Assembly (NCBI GenBank): GCA_910585725.1
Contig: CAJUFA010000036.1
Coordinates: 1-31,341 of the forward strand
DNA from: an uncultured Dorea sp.
GTDB taxonomy: Bacteria; Bacillota; Clostridia; Lachnospirales; Lachnospiraceae
DNA: 31,341 nucleotides
Direction of reading: 5' to 3'
Position numbers and translations under genes: made by a program
Notes under the pieces: generated by a model
Seen by the model: the letters and a program-made list of their open reading frames with translations, nothing else
Database searches by the model: none
Told to the model about the DNA's origin: nothing
Part shown: positions 1 to 7,689 of the stretch, in pieces
How positions within the stretch are numbered: position 1 is the stretch's first letter
Layout of the letters: every line of letters begins with the position of its first letter

Positions 1-107
1 CTTTTTCATGAAATAACATAACCATGAGAAACCGCGGAAATACGTTGTTTCAACTTTTTTTGCAATTCTAAGAATCCGTAAAATAGTCCCATCTTCCGCA
101 TTGAATT

Positions 108-154
108 AAAATCCCGAAGCCCTTTAAAATAAGGATCTGCGGGATTTTTTATTT
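108..154 (+). terminator. Rho-independent terminator
   Basis: AAAATCCCG (108-116) pairs with CGGGATTTT (140-148), and the right arm runs into a T-rich tail. It probably ends a transcript that starts left of the window, where rpsB-tsf would normally lie. Confidence 0.6.
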
Positions 155-179
155 TGAATTCAAAAAAGGGGGGATTACG

Positions 180-281
180 ATGGATGAAACGCTGAATATT
201 TTAAAGACGGAATTGTACGTCAGAGATCAGGATTTAAAAGAATTTGGGCTTGATATTGATTTGGAAAACAGAATAGCGTAA
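180..281 (+). CDS. Small ORF, 33 aa, function unknown
   Basis: An ATG at 180 follows a strong GGGGGGAT ribosome-binding sequence and opens a 33-codon acidic frame (begins MDETLNILK, ends DLENRIA). It sits between two terminator hairpins (108-154 and 455-487), upstream of pyrH. I do not recognise a family. It could be a genuine small protein or the first codons of a gene cut by deletion. The good ribosome site is the only strong argument for translation; no clear promoter is seen. Confidence 0.35.
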   Translation: MDETLNILKTELYVRDQDLKEFGLDIDLENRIA

Positions 282-454
282 TTATAGATTTAATAGGACT
301 GTTTGTAAATCCATTTGTTACGTTCATTTGCAGTTTTTCTTTTGTTGTTTTTTTACGTTTGGACTGAATAAAGGGAACCCGATTTACGAGGCTTCTAACC
401 GATTTATGAATTGAATTACAATTTTGTCGATTTTTAAATAAAGGGGATTAAAAT
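282..454. other. AT-rich intergenic stretch, nothing identified
   Basis: No convincing coding frame, promoter or structured RNA was seen between the small ORF and the terminator in front of pyrH. Confidence 0.4.
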
Positions 455-487
455 GGGAATGTTGCACTTAGCATATTCCCTTTTTTA
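455..487 (+). terminator. Rho-independent terminator upstream of pyrH
   Basis: GGGAAT (455-460) pairs with ATTCCC (475-480), followed by six Ts. It insulates the pyrH promoter from upstream transcription. Confidence 0.6.
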
Positions 488-495
488 TTTTCATA

Positions 496-504
496 TGATA
501 TAAT
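496..504 (+). promoter_or_regulatory. Extended -10 promoter for pyrH operon
   Basis: TATAAT at 499-504 is preceded by TG at 496-497, making an extended -10. The -35 region (TTCCCT, 476-481) is poor and overlaps the terminator arm. The transcript should start near 511, about 45 nt before the pyrH ATG. Confidence 0.55.
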
Positions 505-555
505 TTATCATATTATGGCAATATTTAGAGAAGGCGGGATAAGGAGTATAGATTT

Positions 556-1251
556 ATGAAGAGAGTGTTGTTAAAACTCAGCGGGGAGGCTCTTGCCGGG
601 GATAAAAAAACCGGATTTGACGAGGCGACCTGTATAGAGGTGGCGAATCAGGTAAAGCGTCTGGCAGACGACGGTATTCAGGTTGCTATCGTGACAGGCG
701 GAGGTAATTTCTGGCGGGGAAGAACCAGCGAGACAATCGACCGTGTGAAAGCGGATCAGATTGGGATGCTTGCGACGGTTATGAATTGTATCTATGTATC
801 AGATATTTTCCGTTATGTGGGGATGAAGACGGAAGTATTTACGCCGTTTGTATGCGGCGCTTTTACGTCGCTGTTTTCAAAGGATGCGGCGATAGCGGCA
901 TTGGAAGAGGGAAAGGTCATCTTCTTTGCCGGCGGAACCGGGCATCCGTATTTCTCGACGGATACGGGAGCAGTTCTTCGCGCGATAGAGATCGAGGCCG
1001 ATGCGATGCTGCTTGCGAAAGCGATCGACGGTATCTATGACAGCGATCCGAAGCTGAATCCGGAAGCGAAGAAGTATGACGAGATATCTATTCAGGAAAT
1101 TATCGATAAGAAATTAATGGCGGTGGATCTGACAGCGTCTATCATGTGTTTGGAGAATAAGATGCCGATGTTGGTGTTTGGTCTGAATGAAGAGAATAGT
1201 ATTGCAGAGACGATGACAGGAACATTTACAGGAACAAAAGTGACTGTATAA
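556..1251 (+). CDS. pyrH: UMP kinase
   Basis: Uridylate kinase of the amino-acid-kinase fold. It phosphorylates UMP to UDP with ATP in the cytoplasm, at the head of pyrimidine nucleotide synthesis. At 231 aa it is near the usual bacterial length of about 240. Visible motifs are KLSGEAL at residues 7-13, the GGGN-containing nucleotide loop at 48-51, the GGTGHPYFSTDT segment around 126-137 and DGIYDSDP at 158-165. The ATG at 556 follows AAGGAG at 541-546. frr follows after 19 nt, so the two are almost certainly co-transcribed, as in most Firmicutes. Confidence 0.98.
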   Translation: MKRVLLKLSGEALAGDKKTGFDEATCIEVANQVKRLADDGIQVAIVTGGGNFWRGRTSETIDRVKADQIGMLATVMNCIYVSDIFRYVGMKTEVFTPFVCGAFTSLFSKDAAIAALEEGKVIFFAGGTGHPYFSTDTGAVLRAIEIEADAMLLAKAIDGIYDSDPKLNPEAKKYDEISIQEIIDKKLMAVDLTASIMCLENKMPMLVFGLNEENSIAETMTGTFTGTKVTV

Positions 1252-1270
1252 GAATAAGGGAGGATTTATT

Positions 1271-1822
1271 ATGAATGAAAGACTCAAGGTGTACGAAGAG
1301 AAGATGACGAAGACGATGGGGAATCTGGAAGGCGAATTGGGGGCGATCAGAGCTGGGCGTGCGAATCCGAACGTGCTGAATAAGCTCAGAGTGGATTATT
1401 ATGGGACGCCTACGCCGATACAGCAGGTGGCGAACGTGTCCGTACCGGAAGCGCGCATGATCCAGATCCAGCCATGGGAGAAGAACATGCTGAAAGTGAT
1501 TGAGAAGGCGATCCAGGTATCAGATCTTGGAATCAATCCTACCAACGACGGAACTATGATTCGGCTTGTATTCCCTGAGCTGACGGAGGAACGTAGAAAA
1601 GAACTGGTAAAGGACGTTAAGAAGAAGGGCGAGGCGGCGAAGGTTGCTGTCCGTAATATCCGCCGCGACGGAAATGATATGCTGAAGAAATTGAAAGGAT
1701 CAGATGTATCGGAGGATGAGATTAAAGATATGGAGACAGAGCTTCAGAAACTGACGGATAAGTATGTGAAGGAAGTGGACAAAGCTGTAGATAACAAATC
1801 CAAAGAGGTAATGACGGTTTAA
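1271..1822 (+). CDS. frr: Ribosome recycling factor
   Basis: RRF acts with EF-G and IF3 to split post-termination ribosomes. The 183-aa length matches the family (about 185). Characteristic segments are GAIRAGRANPNVL near the N-terminus, YYGTPTPIQQVANVSVPEAR, and the C-terminal helix ending in KSKEVMTV. A ribosome site (AGGGAGG) precedes the ATG. The gene is downstream of pyrH in the same operon. It is followed by 136 nt that contain a strong hairpin before uppS. Confidence 0.98.
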   Translation: MNERLKVYEEKMTKTMGNLEGELGAIRAGRANPNVLNKLRVDYYGTPTPIQQVANVSVPEARMIQIQPWEKNMLKVIEKAIQVSDLGINPTNDGTMIRLVFPELTEERRKELVKDVKKKGEAAKVAVRNIRRDGNDMLKKLKGSDVSEDEIKDMETELQKLTDKYVKEVDKAVDNKSKEVMTV

Positions 1823-1870
1823 AGAATTGTGCAGAATCGATATATGCGGACGGCATAGTTCTTGATGAGA

Positions 1871-1912
1871 GAGGGGACAGATCAGAAGCTTGTGTGCAAG
1901 GTCTGTCCTCCC
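1871..1912 (+). other. Intra-operon hairpin between frr and uppS
   Basis: GAGGGGACAGA (1871-1881) pairs with TCTGTCCTCCC (1902-1912), with minor slippage, around a roughly 20-nt loop. No T-run follows, so it is not a canonical terminator. It could be an RNA processing or stability element that sets the ratio of frr to the lipid genes. Confidence 0.5.
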
Positions 1913-1958
1913 TTCATGTCATATTCAGACAGTCTGTTGCAAAGAGGAGAGAAATCAA

Positions 1959-2681
1959 ATGATTATACCACAACATATTGCGATTATTTTAGATGGAAAT
2001 GGGCGCTGGGCGAAGTCAAAAGGAATGCCCCGTAATTATGGTCATGCTCAGGGAAGCAAGAATGTAGAGCGCATTTGTGAGGATGCGTATCGTATGGGGG
2101 TCAAATATCTGACGGTGTATGCGTTTTCCACGGAGAACTGGAATAGGCCGAAGGATGAAGTAGACGCGTTGATGAAGCTTCTGAGGAATTATATGAAGAC
2201 TTGTCTTAAGACGGCGGCAAAGAATGATATGAAGATCCGCGTGATCGGTGATGTGACAAGGCTTGACAAAGATATCCGGACCAGAATTGAAGAGCTTGAA
2301 GAGGCCACGAAGAATAACGGCGGTTTGAATTTTCAGATTGCCATTAATTATGGAAGCAGGGATGAGATGATCCGTGCGGTGCGAAATCTGGCAAAGGATT
2401 GCCAGGAGAACAGGCTTGATCCGGAGGCGGTTGATGAAGCAGTATTCGAAAGATATCTGGACACACATGATATTCCGGATCCGGATTTGCTGATTCGTAC
2501 CAGCGGAGAATTGCGGTTGTCGAATTACCTGCTCTGGCAGCTTGCATATACAGAATTCTATTTTACGGATGTTTTATGGCCTGATTTTTCAAAAAAGGAG
2601 CTTGAGAAAGCGATCGAGCAATATAACGCCAGAGACCGGCGTTTTGGAGGAGTGAAGGAGGAGCGGGAACGGAATGTTTAA
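1959..2681 (+). CDS. uppS: Isoprenyl transferase (undecaprenyl diphosphate synthase)
   Basis: Cis-prenyltransferase that condenses isopentenyl diphosphate onto farnesyl diphosphate to make the C55 carrier lipid for peptidoglycan. From the ATG at 1959 the protein is 240 aa. The catalytic Asp is D12 in DGNGRW (12-17). FSTENW lies at 56-61 and the RTSGELRLSN substrate-binding block near 190. The frame is open upstream to 1890, but AGAGGAGAG just before 1959 and the family start (MIIPQHIAIILDGNG) fix the start. The stop overlaps cdsA by 8 nt. Confidence 0.97.
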   Translation: MIIPQHIAIILDGNGRWAKSKGMPRNYGHAQGSKNVERICEDAYRMGVKYLTVYAFSTENWNRPKDEVDALMKLLRNYMKTCLKTAAKNDMKIRVIGDVTRLDKDIRTRIEELEEATKNNGGLNFQIAINYGSRDEMIRAVRNLAKDCQENRLDPEAVDEAVFERYLDTHDIPDPDLLIRTSGELRLSNYLLWQLAYTEFYFTDVLWPDFSKKELEKAIEQYNARDRRFGGVKEERERNV

Positions 2682-3468
2682 GACAAGGCTGTTAAGCGGA
2701 ATTGTGTTGGTTGTTGTGCTGATTGTGACAGTAGGGTATGGGAATGAACTTTTATTTGCGTTTACCGGAGCGATCAGTCTGATTGGAATGAAGGAATTGT
2801 ATCAGGTGGTCGGAGTACAGAACCGGGCGCTGGGGATGGCGGGATATCTGGCGGCGCTTTTTTACTATAGCTTGCTCTGGGTGAATCATATGGAGTATAT
2901 GACTATGCTTTCTATATTGTTTCTTGTTGCGGTTATGGCGGTGTATGTGTTTACATTTCCGGCATTCAGGGCAGAGCAGGTAATGACGGTATTCTTTGGA
3001 TTTTTTTATGTGGCTGTGATGCTTTCTTATGTATACCAGACGCGTATGCTGCCTGAAGGGCATGTAGTGGTGTGGCTGATCTTCTTAAGTTCATGGGGAT
3101 GCGATACATGCGCTTATTGTGTGGGGGTTTTGTTCGGCAGACATAAGATGGCGCCGAAGTTAAGCCCGAAGAAGTCTGTAGAAGGCGGGATCGGCGGGAT
3201 TGTCGGAGCCGCTTTGCTGGGCGCGCTTTTTGCGCTTGCCATGAACCGATGGGGGGGAGCTTCGGCAGATCCCCTGCATTATGTAATCATTTGCGCGGCA
3301 GGAAGCATGATATCTCAGATTGGAGACCTGGCGGCATCCGCGATCAAACGTAACCACGAGATCAAGGATTATGGGAAGTTGATTCCGGGGCACGGCGGCA
3401 TTCTGGACCGGTTTGACAGTGTGATTTTTACCGCGCCGATTATCTATTATCTTGCGACGCTTGTCTAG
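2674..3468 (+). CDS. cdsA: Phosphatidate cytidylyltransferase
   Basis: Integral membrane CDP-diglyceride synthase that converts phosphatidate and CTP into CDP-diacylglycerol for phospholipid synthesis. The 264-aa protein is hydrophobic throughout, with several membrane segments. It carries the conserved block SWGCDTCAYCVG followed by KLSPKKSVEGGIGG, and the C-terminal family signature with GDLAASAIKR, KDY and LPGHGG-like IPGHGGILDRFDS. The start codon lies inside the end of uppS and is preceded by GAAGGAGGAG, so translation is probably coupled. Confidence 0.97.
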   Translation: MFKTRLLSGIVLVVVLIVTVGYGNELLFAFTGAISLIGMKELYQVVGVQNRALGMAGYLAALFYYSLLWVNHMEYMTMLSILFLVAVMAVYVFTFPAFRAEQVMTVFFGFFYVAVMLSYVYQTRMLPEGHVVVWLIFLSSWGCDTCAYCVGVLFGRHKMAPKLSPKKSVEGGIGGIVGAALLGALFALAMNRWGGASADPLHYVIICAAGSMISQIGDLAASAIKRNHEIKDYGKLIPGHGGILDRFDSVIFTAPIIYYLATLV

Positions 3469-3531
3469 AAGGAAGTGTCTGTTCGCACCATTGCGTCAGT
3501 ACATTATATCCTGAAAAGTTAAGAAGTGATA

Positions 3532-3554
3532 ATATGGCGAAAGCTTCGCCATAT
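3532..3554 (+). other. Perfect hairpin upstream of dxr
   Basis: ATATGGCGAA pairs perfectly with TTCGCCATAT around a 3-nt AGC loop. It lies about 20 nt before the dxr start, in the 107-nt cdsA-dxr gap. It lacks a T-run, so an mRNA stability or processing role or a dyad operator is more likely than termination. Confidence 0.45.
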
Positions 3555-3575
3555 ATATAGTAAAGAGAGGTATAT

Positions 3576-4718
3576 ATGAAAAAAATAGCGATTTTAGGTT
3601 CCACAGGCTCTATCGGAACACAAACTCTGGAGGTTGCCAGAGAGAATGGTGATATTGAAATTACAGGTCTTGCGGCAGGGAGTAATATTGCGCTTCTGGA
3701 GAAGCAGATCAGGGAATTTACTCCGAAGCTTGCCGCCGTCTGGTCTGAAGAAAAAGCACAGGGACTGAGGATGCGTGTTGCAGACACGAATACGGAGATT
3801 GTATCCGGGATGGATGGGCTTCTTGAGGTATCAACTCTGGGAGATACGGAGATACTAGTGACAGCTGTTGTGGGCATGATCGGAATACGTCCGACGATTG
3901 AAGCAATTAAGGCGGGAAAAGATATTGCGCTTGCCAATAAAGAGACGTTGGTTACGGCGGGACATATTATTATGCCGTTGGCTGGAGAGAAGCGGGTTTC
4001 CATTCTTCCGGTTGACAGTGAACACAGCGCGATCTTTCAGTCTTTACAAGGAAATGAACCAAAAGCAGTCCATAAGATTCTTTTGACGGCTTCCGGCGGG
4101 CCTTTTCGGGGAAAGAAAGAAGAGGAATTAATGGAAATCCGTGTGGAGGACGCGCTGAAGCATCCGAACTGGTCTATGGGTCAAAAGATCACGATAGATT
4201 CATCCACTATGGTTAATAAAGGACTGGAAGTGATCGAAGCAAAATGGCTGTTCGGTGTAGACGTGGATCATGTGCAGGTTGTGGTGCAGCCGCAGAGTAT
4301 TATTCATTCTATGGTTGAGTATGTGGATGGAGCGGTTATGGCACAGCTGGGGACGCCGGATATGAAGCTGCCGATTCAGTATGCTTTATATTATCCGCAG
4401 AGACGGTATCTACCAGGAGAAAGGCTGGATTTTTTAAGTCTTGGGAAGCTGGATTTTGAAAAGCCGGATATGGATACGTTTTATGGTTTGAAGCTGGCAT
4501 ATGAAGCGGGAAGGGCAGGAGGATCGCTTCCGACAGTATTCAATGCGGCTAATGAACTGGCGGTCAGGATGTTCTTGAATCGGGAGATTAAGTTCCTTGA
4601 GATTGTGGAGATTATCGAAGATTGTATGAAGGCGCATCAAAACATTGAGAATCCAAGTCTTCAGCAGATACTTGATGTGGAAACGGCGACGTATGACAGG
4701 ATTAGAAGTAGGAGGTAA
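3576..4718 (+). CDS. dxr: 1-deoxy-D-xylulose 5-phosphate reductoisomerase
   Basis: First committed enzyme of the MEP isoprenoid pathway. It converts DXP to MEP with NADPH and a divalent metal. It supplies the isoprenoid units used by uppS in the same gene run. The 380-aa length is typical. Motifs are the Rossmann GSTGSIG at 8-14, ANKETLVTAG, the metal-site VDSEHSAI, TASGGPFRG and SSTMVNKGLEVIEA. An AGAGAGG ribosome site precedes the ATG at 3576. The last codons (AGGAGGTAA) double as the ribosome site of rseP. Confidence 0.97.
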   Translation: MKKIAILGSTGSIGTQTLEVARENGDIEITGLAAGSNIALLEKQIREFTPKLAAVWSEEKAQGLRMRVADTNTEIVSGMDGLLEVSTLGDTEILVTAVVGMIGIRPTIEAIKAGKDIALANKETLVTAGHIIMPLAGEKRVSILPVDSEHSAIFQSLQGNEPKAVHKILLTASGGPFRGKKEEELMEIRVEDALKHPNWSMGQKITIDSSTMVNKGLEVIEAKWLFGVDVDHVQVVVQPQSIIHSMVEYVDGAVMAQLGTPDMKLPIQYALYYPQRRYLPGERLDFLSLGKLDFEKPDMDTFYGLKLAYEAGRAGGSLPTVFNAANELAVRMFLNREIKFLEIVEIIEDCMKAHQNIENPSLQQILDVETATYDRIRSRR

Positions 4719-4726
4719 CTCATAAA

Positions 4727-5758
4727 TTGGGTATTGTATTGGCGATCATTATCTTTAGTTTTATTGTATTCTTTCATGAACTGGGACATTTTCTTCTGGC
4801 AAAGAAAAATGGAATAGACGTACAGGAATTTGCGATTGGGATGGGACCGACTCTGTACGCCCGGGAATATAAAGGGACGAAATATGCGGTCCATGTTCTG
4901 CCGATCGGCGGTTTCTGCGCTATGGGAGAGGACGATGAAGCGACGGACTCACCGGGGAATTTTAATAACAAGTCCGTATGGGCGCGGATCTCAGTTATAG
5001 CGGCGGGGCCGGTTTTTAACTTCATACTTGCGTTTATATTTGCCGTGATTTTGATTGGTCTGGTGGGATACGACAAGCCGGTGGTGGACTCGGTGGAGGA
5101 AGGATATCCTGCCAAAGAAGCGGGGATAGGGCCAGGAGATACAATTGTGAAGCTGGGAGATAAAAAAGTGCATATCTTCCGTGAGATAAGCATGTATAAT
5201 CAGTTCCATCAGGGAGAAGAGATAGAAATAACGTATAACCATGAAGGTAAGGAAAAGACTGCCTTGCTTCAGCCAAAGATGGATGAGGAGGCGGGTTATT
5301 ATCGGCTTGGGATTACAAGTACGGGGTATACGAAAGCGAATATTCTGACGGCGATGCAGTATGGGGTATATGAAGTAAAATACTGGATTGATGTTGCGCT
5401 GGGGAGCCTTAAGATGTTAATAACCGGACAGGTAGGGATAGACCAGGTATCCGGACCGGTGGGAATCGTAAATGTGGTAGGCACGACCTATAAGGAAAGT
5501 AAATCTTATGGAGTCTTTGTCGTAGTGGTAGAACTGATGAATCTTGCGATTTTATTAACCGCCAATCTGGGCGTTATGAATCTATTGCCCTTACCGGCGT
5601 TGGACGGCGGAAGGCTGGTGTTTTTGTTCATAGAGGCAGTAAGAAGGAAAAGAGTTCCGCCGGAGAAGGAAGGATATGTACATCTGGTGGGAATTATGCT
5701 GCTGATGATATTGATGGTATTTGTCATGTATAACGATATCAGGAGGATATTTTTCTAG
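4727..5758 (+). CDS. rseP: RIP metalloprotease RseP (site-2 protease)
   Basis: Membrane zinc metalloprotease that cuts transmembrane substrates such as anti-sigma factors or signal-peptide remnants. It starts with TTG at 4727; the AGGAGGT ribosome site is embedded in the end of dxr, 10 nt upstream. The 343-aa protein has the catalytic HELGH at residues 17-21 in the first membrane segment, one PDZ domain (roughly 105-190) and the C-terminal NLLPLPALDGG motif at 285-295, whose Asp is the third zinc ligand. In relatives this gene is normally followed by ispG; here it is followed by a MerR regulator. Confidence 0.96.
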   Translation: MGIVLAIIIFSFIVFFHELGHFLLAKKNGIDVQEFAIGMGPTLYAREYKGTKYAVHVLPIGGFCAMGEDDEATDSPGNFNNKSVWARISVIAAGPVFNFILAFIFAVILIGLVGYDKPVVDSVEEGYPAKEAGIGPGDTIVKLGDKKVHIFREISMYNQFHQGEEIEITYNHEGKEKTALLQPKMDEEAGYYRLGITSTGYTKANILTAMQYGVYEVKYWIDVALGSLKMLITGQVGIDQVSGPVGIVNVVGTTYKESKSYGVFVVVVELMNLAILLTANLGVMNLLPLPALDGGRLVFLFIEAVRRKRVPPEKEGYVHLVGIMLLMILMVFVMYNDIRRIFF

Positions 5759-5858
5759 TGTACTCGGCTTAATTACCAAGAGGTCTGATTTGGTCCGGAT
5801 ATAGTGTGATTGGCATACTCATTTTCAGTCGGAAGTTTTTGATCAGAAATAATTCTGC

Positions 5859-5889
5859 TTGACTTGGAGTGGACTCTAAGTGGTACACT
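5859..5889 (+). promoter_or_regulatory. MerR-type promoter/operator (NmlR/AdhR-like)
   Basis: -35 TTGACT (5859-5864) and -10 TACACT (5884-5889) are separated by 19 bp, the overlong spacer typical of MerR-activated promoters. The spacer region carries the dyad CTTGGAGT-gg-ACTCTAAG. This closely resembles the known NmlR/AdhR operator core (CTTGGAGT...ACTCCAAG). Confidence 0.8.
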
Positions 5890-5926
5890 GAATATGGATG
5901 AAGGAATAAAGAATGAAGGTGGGTAC

Positions 5927-6301
5927 ATGACAATCTCGGAAGTTAGCAAAAAATATGGAATTTCGCAGGATACGCTCAGGTATTATGAACGTGTGGGAGT
6001 GCTCCCGCCGGTGCATCGGACCAAGAGTGGTTTAAGAGATTATACGGCGAAAGACTGTGAATGGGTAGAGCTGGCCGGTTGCATGAGGAGCGCCGGTCTT
6101 CCGATAGAAGCCCTGACGGAATATGTCAGATTGTGCCAGTCCGGCGATGAGACGTTTCGCGAGAGACGTGATCTGCTGCTTAAGCAGAGGCAGCAGCTTG
6201 TATCGCAGATAAAGATTATGGAAGAGACTATGGAAAGGCTGGATTATAAGATTTCCTGTTATGATAAAGCAGTAAAGACAGGTAAGTTGATCTGGTATTA
6301 G
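5927..6301 (+). CDS. MerR family regulator (NmlR/AdhR-like)
   Basis: Transcription regulator of 124 aa. The N-terminal winged-helix segment begins MTISEVSKKYGISQDTLRYY, typical of the aldehyde- and thiol-stress branch of MerR. A central linker follows, then a C-terminal dimerisation coiled coil. The start at 5927 is chosen because the transcript from the operator at 5859-5889 begins near 5896; the in-frame ATG at 5894 would be leaderless. It probably autoregulates and drives the aldo/keto reductase 135 nt downstream. Cysteines at about residues 51 and 68 could sense electrophiles, but that is inference. Confidence 0.88.
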   Translation: MTISEVSKKYGISQDTLRYYERVGVLPPVHRTKSGLRDYTAKDCEWVELAGCMRSAGLPIEALTEYVRLCQSGDETFRERRDLLLKQRQQLVSQIKIMEETMERLDYKISCYDKAVKTGKLIWY

Positions 6302-6436
6302 AGGGGGGTGTATTCAGAGAAATTGATTGTGGATATTATCCGTCGGAAAGATTGCGCGGTAGGACAGTGAAATAAATGTGTTCTCAAAGAAGCGGGTGCA
6401 GCAGAGAGGACATATCAGACAAGGAGGAATAAGGAT

Positions 6437-7564
6437 ATGGTTTATAAGAAGTTTCAGGATTTGCAGTTGTCAGCGCTTGGTATGGGAGCGATGCGCTTTC
6501 CCGTTATAGACGGCGATGATCAGAAGATTGATGAAGAAGCGACTGCAAAGATGGTAAAGTATGCGATTGAGCAGGGAGTCAATTATTTTGATACGGCTTG
6601 GGGATATCACGGCGGTAATTCCGAGTTGGTTATGGGAAAGGTGCTGAGCGGGTATCCCCGTGAGAAATTTTATCTTGCGACAAAGTTTCCGGGATATGAT
6701 CTTGCTAATATGGAAAAGGTAGAAGAGATATTTGAAAAGCAGCTGGAAAAATGCAGGGTTTCTTATTTTGATTTCTATCTGTTCCACAATGTTTGCGAGA
6801 TGAATATCAACGAATATTTAGATGAGAAGTATGGGATATTTGAGTATCTGGTGAAGCAGAAAGAAAATGGCAGAATCCGTCATCTGGGATTCTCTGCTCA
6901 CGGCAGTATTGAGGTAATGAGGCGCTTCCTGGAAGCATATGGGGAACATATGGAGTTTGGTCAGCTTCAAGTGAATTATGTGGACTGGAAGTTCCAGGAG
7001 GCAAAGGCGAAGGTGGAATTATTGAAAGAATATGATATTCCGGTATGGGTAATGGAACCGCTCCGCGGGGGAACATTGGCTTCACTTTCTGAAGAGCATG
7101 TCAATAAACTGAAAGAGCTTCGTCCGGAGGAGAAGATCCCGGCCTGGGCATTCCGTTTCCTGCAGTCGATTCCGGAGGTAGTCGTAACTCTTTCGGGAAT
7201 GTCGAATTATAAACAATTAGAAGAGAATATACATACTTTTGAAAGTGAGAAACCTCTTGATTCAAAGGAGAGGGAGGAGATTCTTGCGATTGCTGATAAG
7301 ATGGTAAACGGCGTGCCTTGTACGGCTTGTCATTATTGTACGAGTCATTGTCCCCAGAGTATTGATATCCCGTCTATGCTGAATCTTTACAATGAGCATA
7401 AGTTCACGGGAGGCGGGTTCATCGCTCCGATGGCGCTTACAACTGTGCCGGATGACAAGAAGCCGTCTGCCTGTGTGGGATGCAAAAGCTGCGAGGCAGT
7501 CTGTCCGCAGCAGATCAAGATCTCGGAAGCTCTGGCAGATTTTGCCGGGATGTTGAATTCATAA
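6437..7564 (+). CDS. Aldo/keto reductase with C-terminal 4Fe-4S domain
   Basis: Cytoplasmic NAD(P)H-type oxidoreductase of 375 aa. The TIM-barrel aldo/keto reductase domain occupies residues 1 to about 280, with the tetrad residues D52, Y57, K83 and a His near 116 visible. It is followed by a dicluster ferredoxin module: C295, C298, C301, C305 and C346, C349, C352, C356. This fusion is common in clostridia and probably links aldehyde or ketone reduction to ferredoxin-level electrons. The ribosome site is AAGGAGG. It likely shares the MerR-controlled transcript starting near 5896, suggesting carbonyl detoxification. The physiological substrate is unknown. Confidence 0.93.
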   Translation: MVYKKFQDLQLSALGMGAMRFPVIDGDDQKIDEEATAKMVKYAIEQGVNYFDTAWGYHGGNSELVMGKVLSGYPREKFYLATKFPGYDLANMEKVEEIFEKQLEKCRVSYFDFYLFHNVCEMNINEYLDEKYGIFEYLVKQKENGRIRHLGFSAHGSIEVMRRFLEAYGEHMEFGQLQVNYVDWKFQEAKAKVELLKEYDIPVWVMEPLRGGTLASLSEEHVNKLKELRPEEKIPAWAFRFLQSIPEVVVTLSGMSNYKQLEENIHTFESEKPLDSKEREEILAIADKMVNGVPCTACHYCTSHCPQSIDIPSMLNLYNEHKFTGGGFIAPMALTTVPDDKKPSACVGCKSCEAVCPQQIKISEALADFAGMLNS

Positions 7565-7568
7565 TGTT

Positions 7569-7632
7569 AAATACCCCGTAGCTTGCTGATAGGATTTTGG
7601 TATCCTTTAGCTTGCGCGGGGTATTTAATTTT
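7569..7632. terminator. Terminator between convergent genes
   Basis: AAATACCCCG (7569-7578) pairs with CGGGGTATTT (7617-7626), and an inner AGGAT/ATCCT hairpin lies at 7591-7605. It ends the aldo/keto reductase transcript and can serve the opposing gene as well. Confidence 0.75.
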
Positions 7633-7689
7633 CGGAAGTATGTGTTCAGCGTCAGAGAATGCATTGTCGGTTCAAGAAAAGATCTCAGA

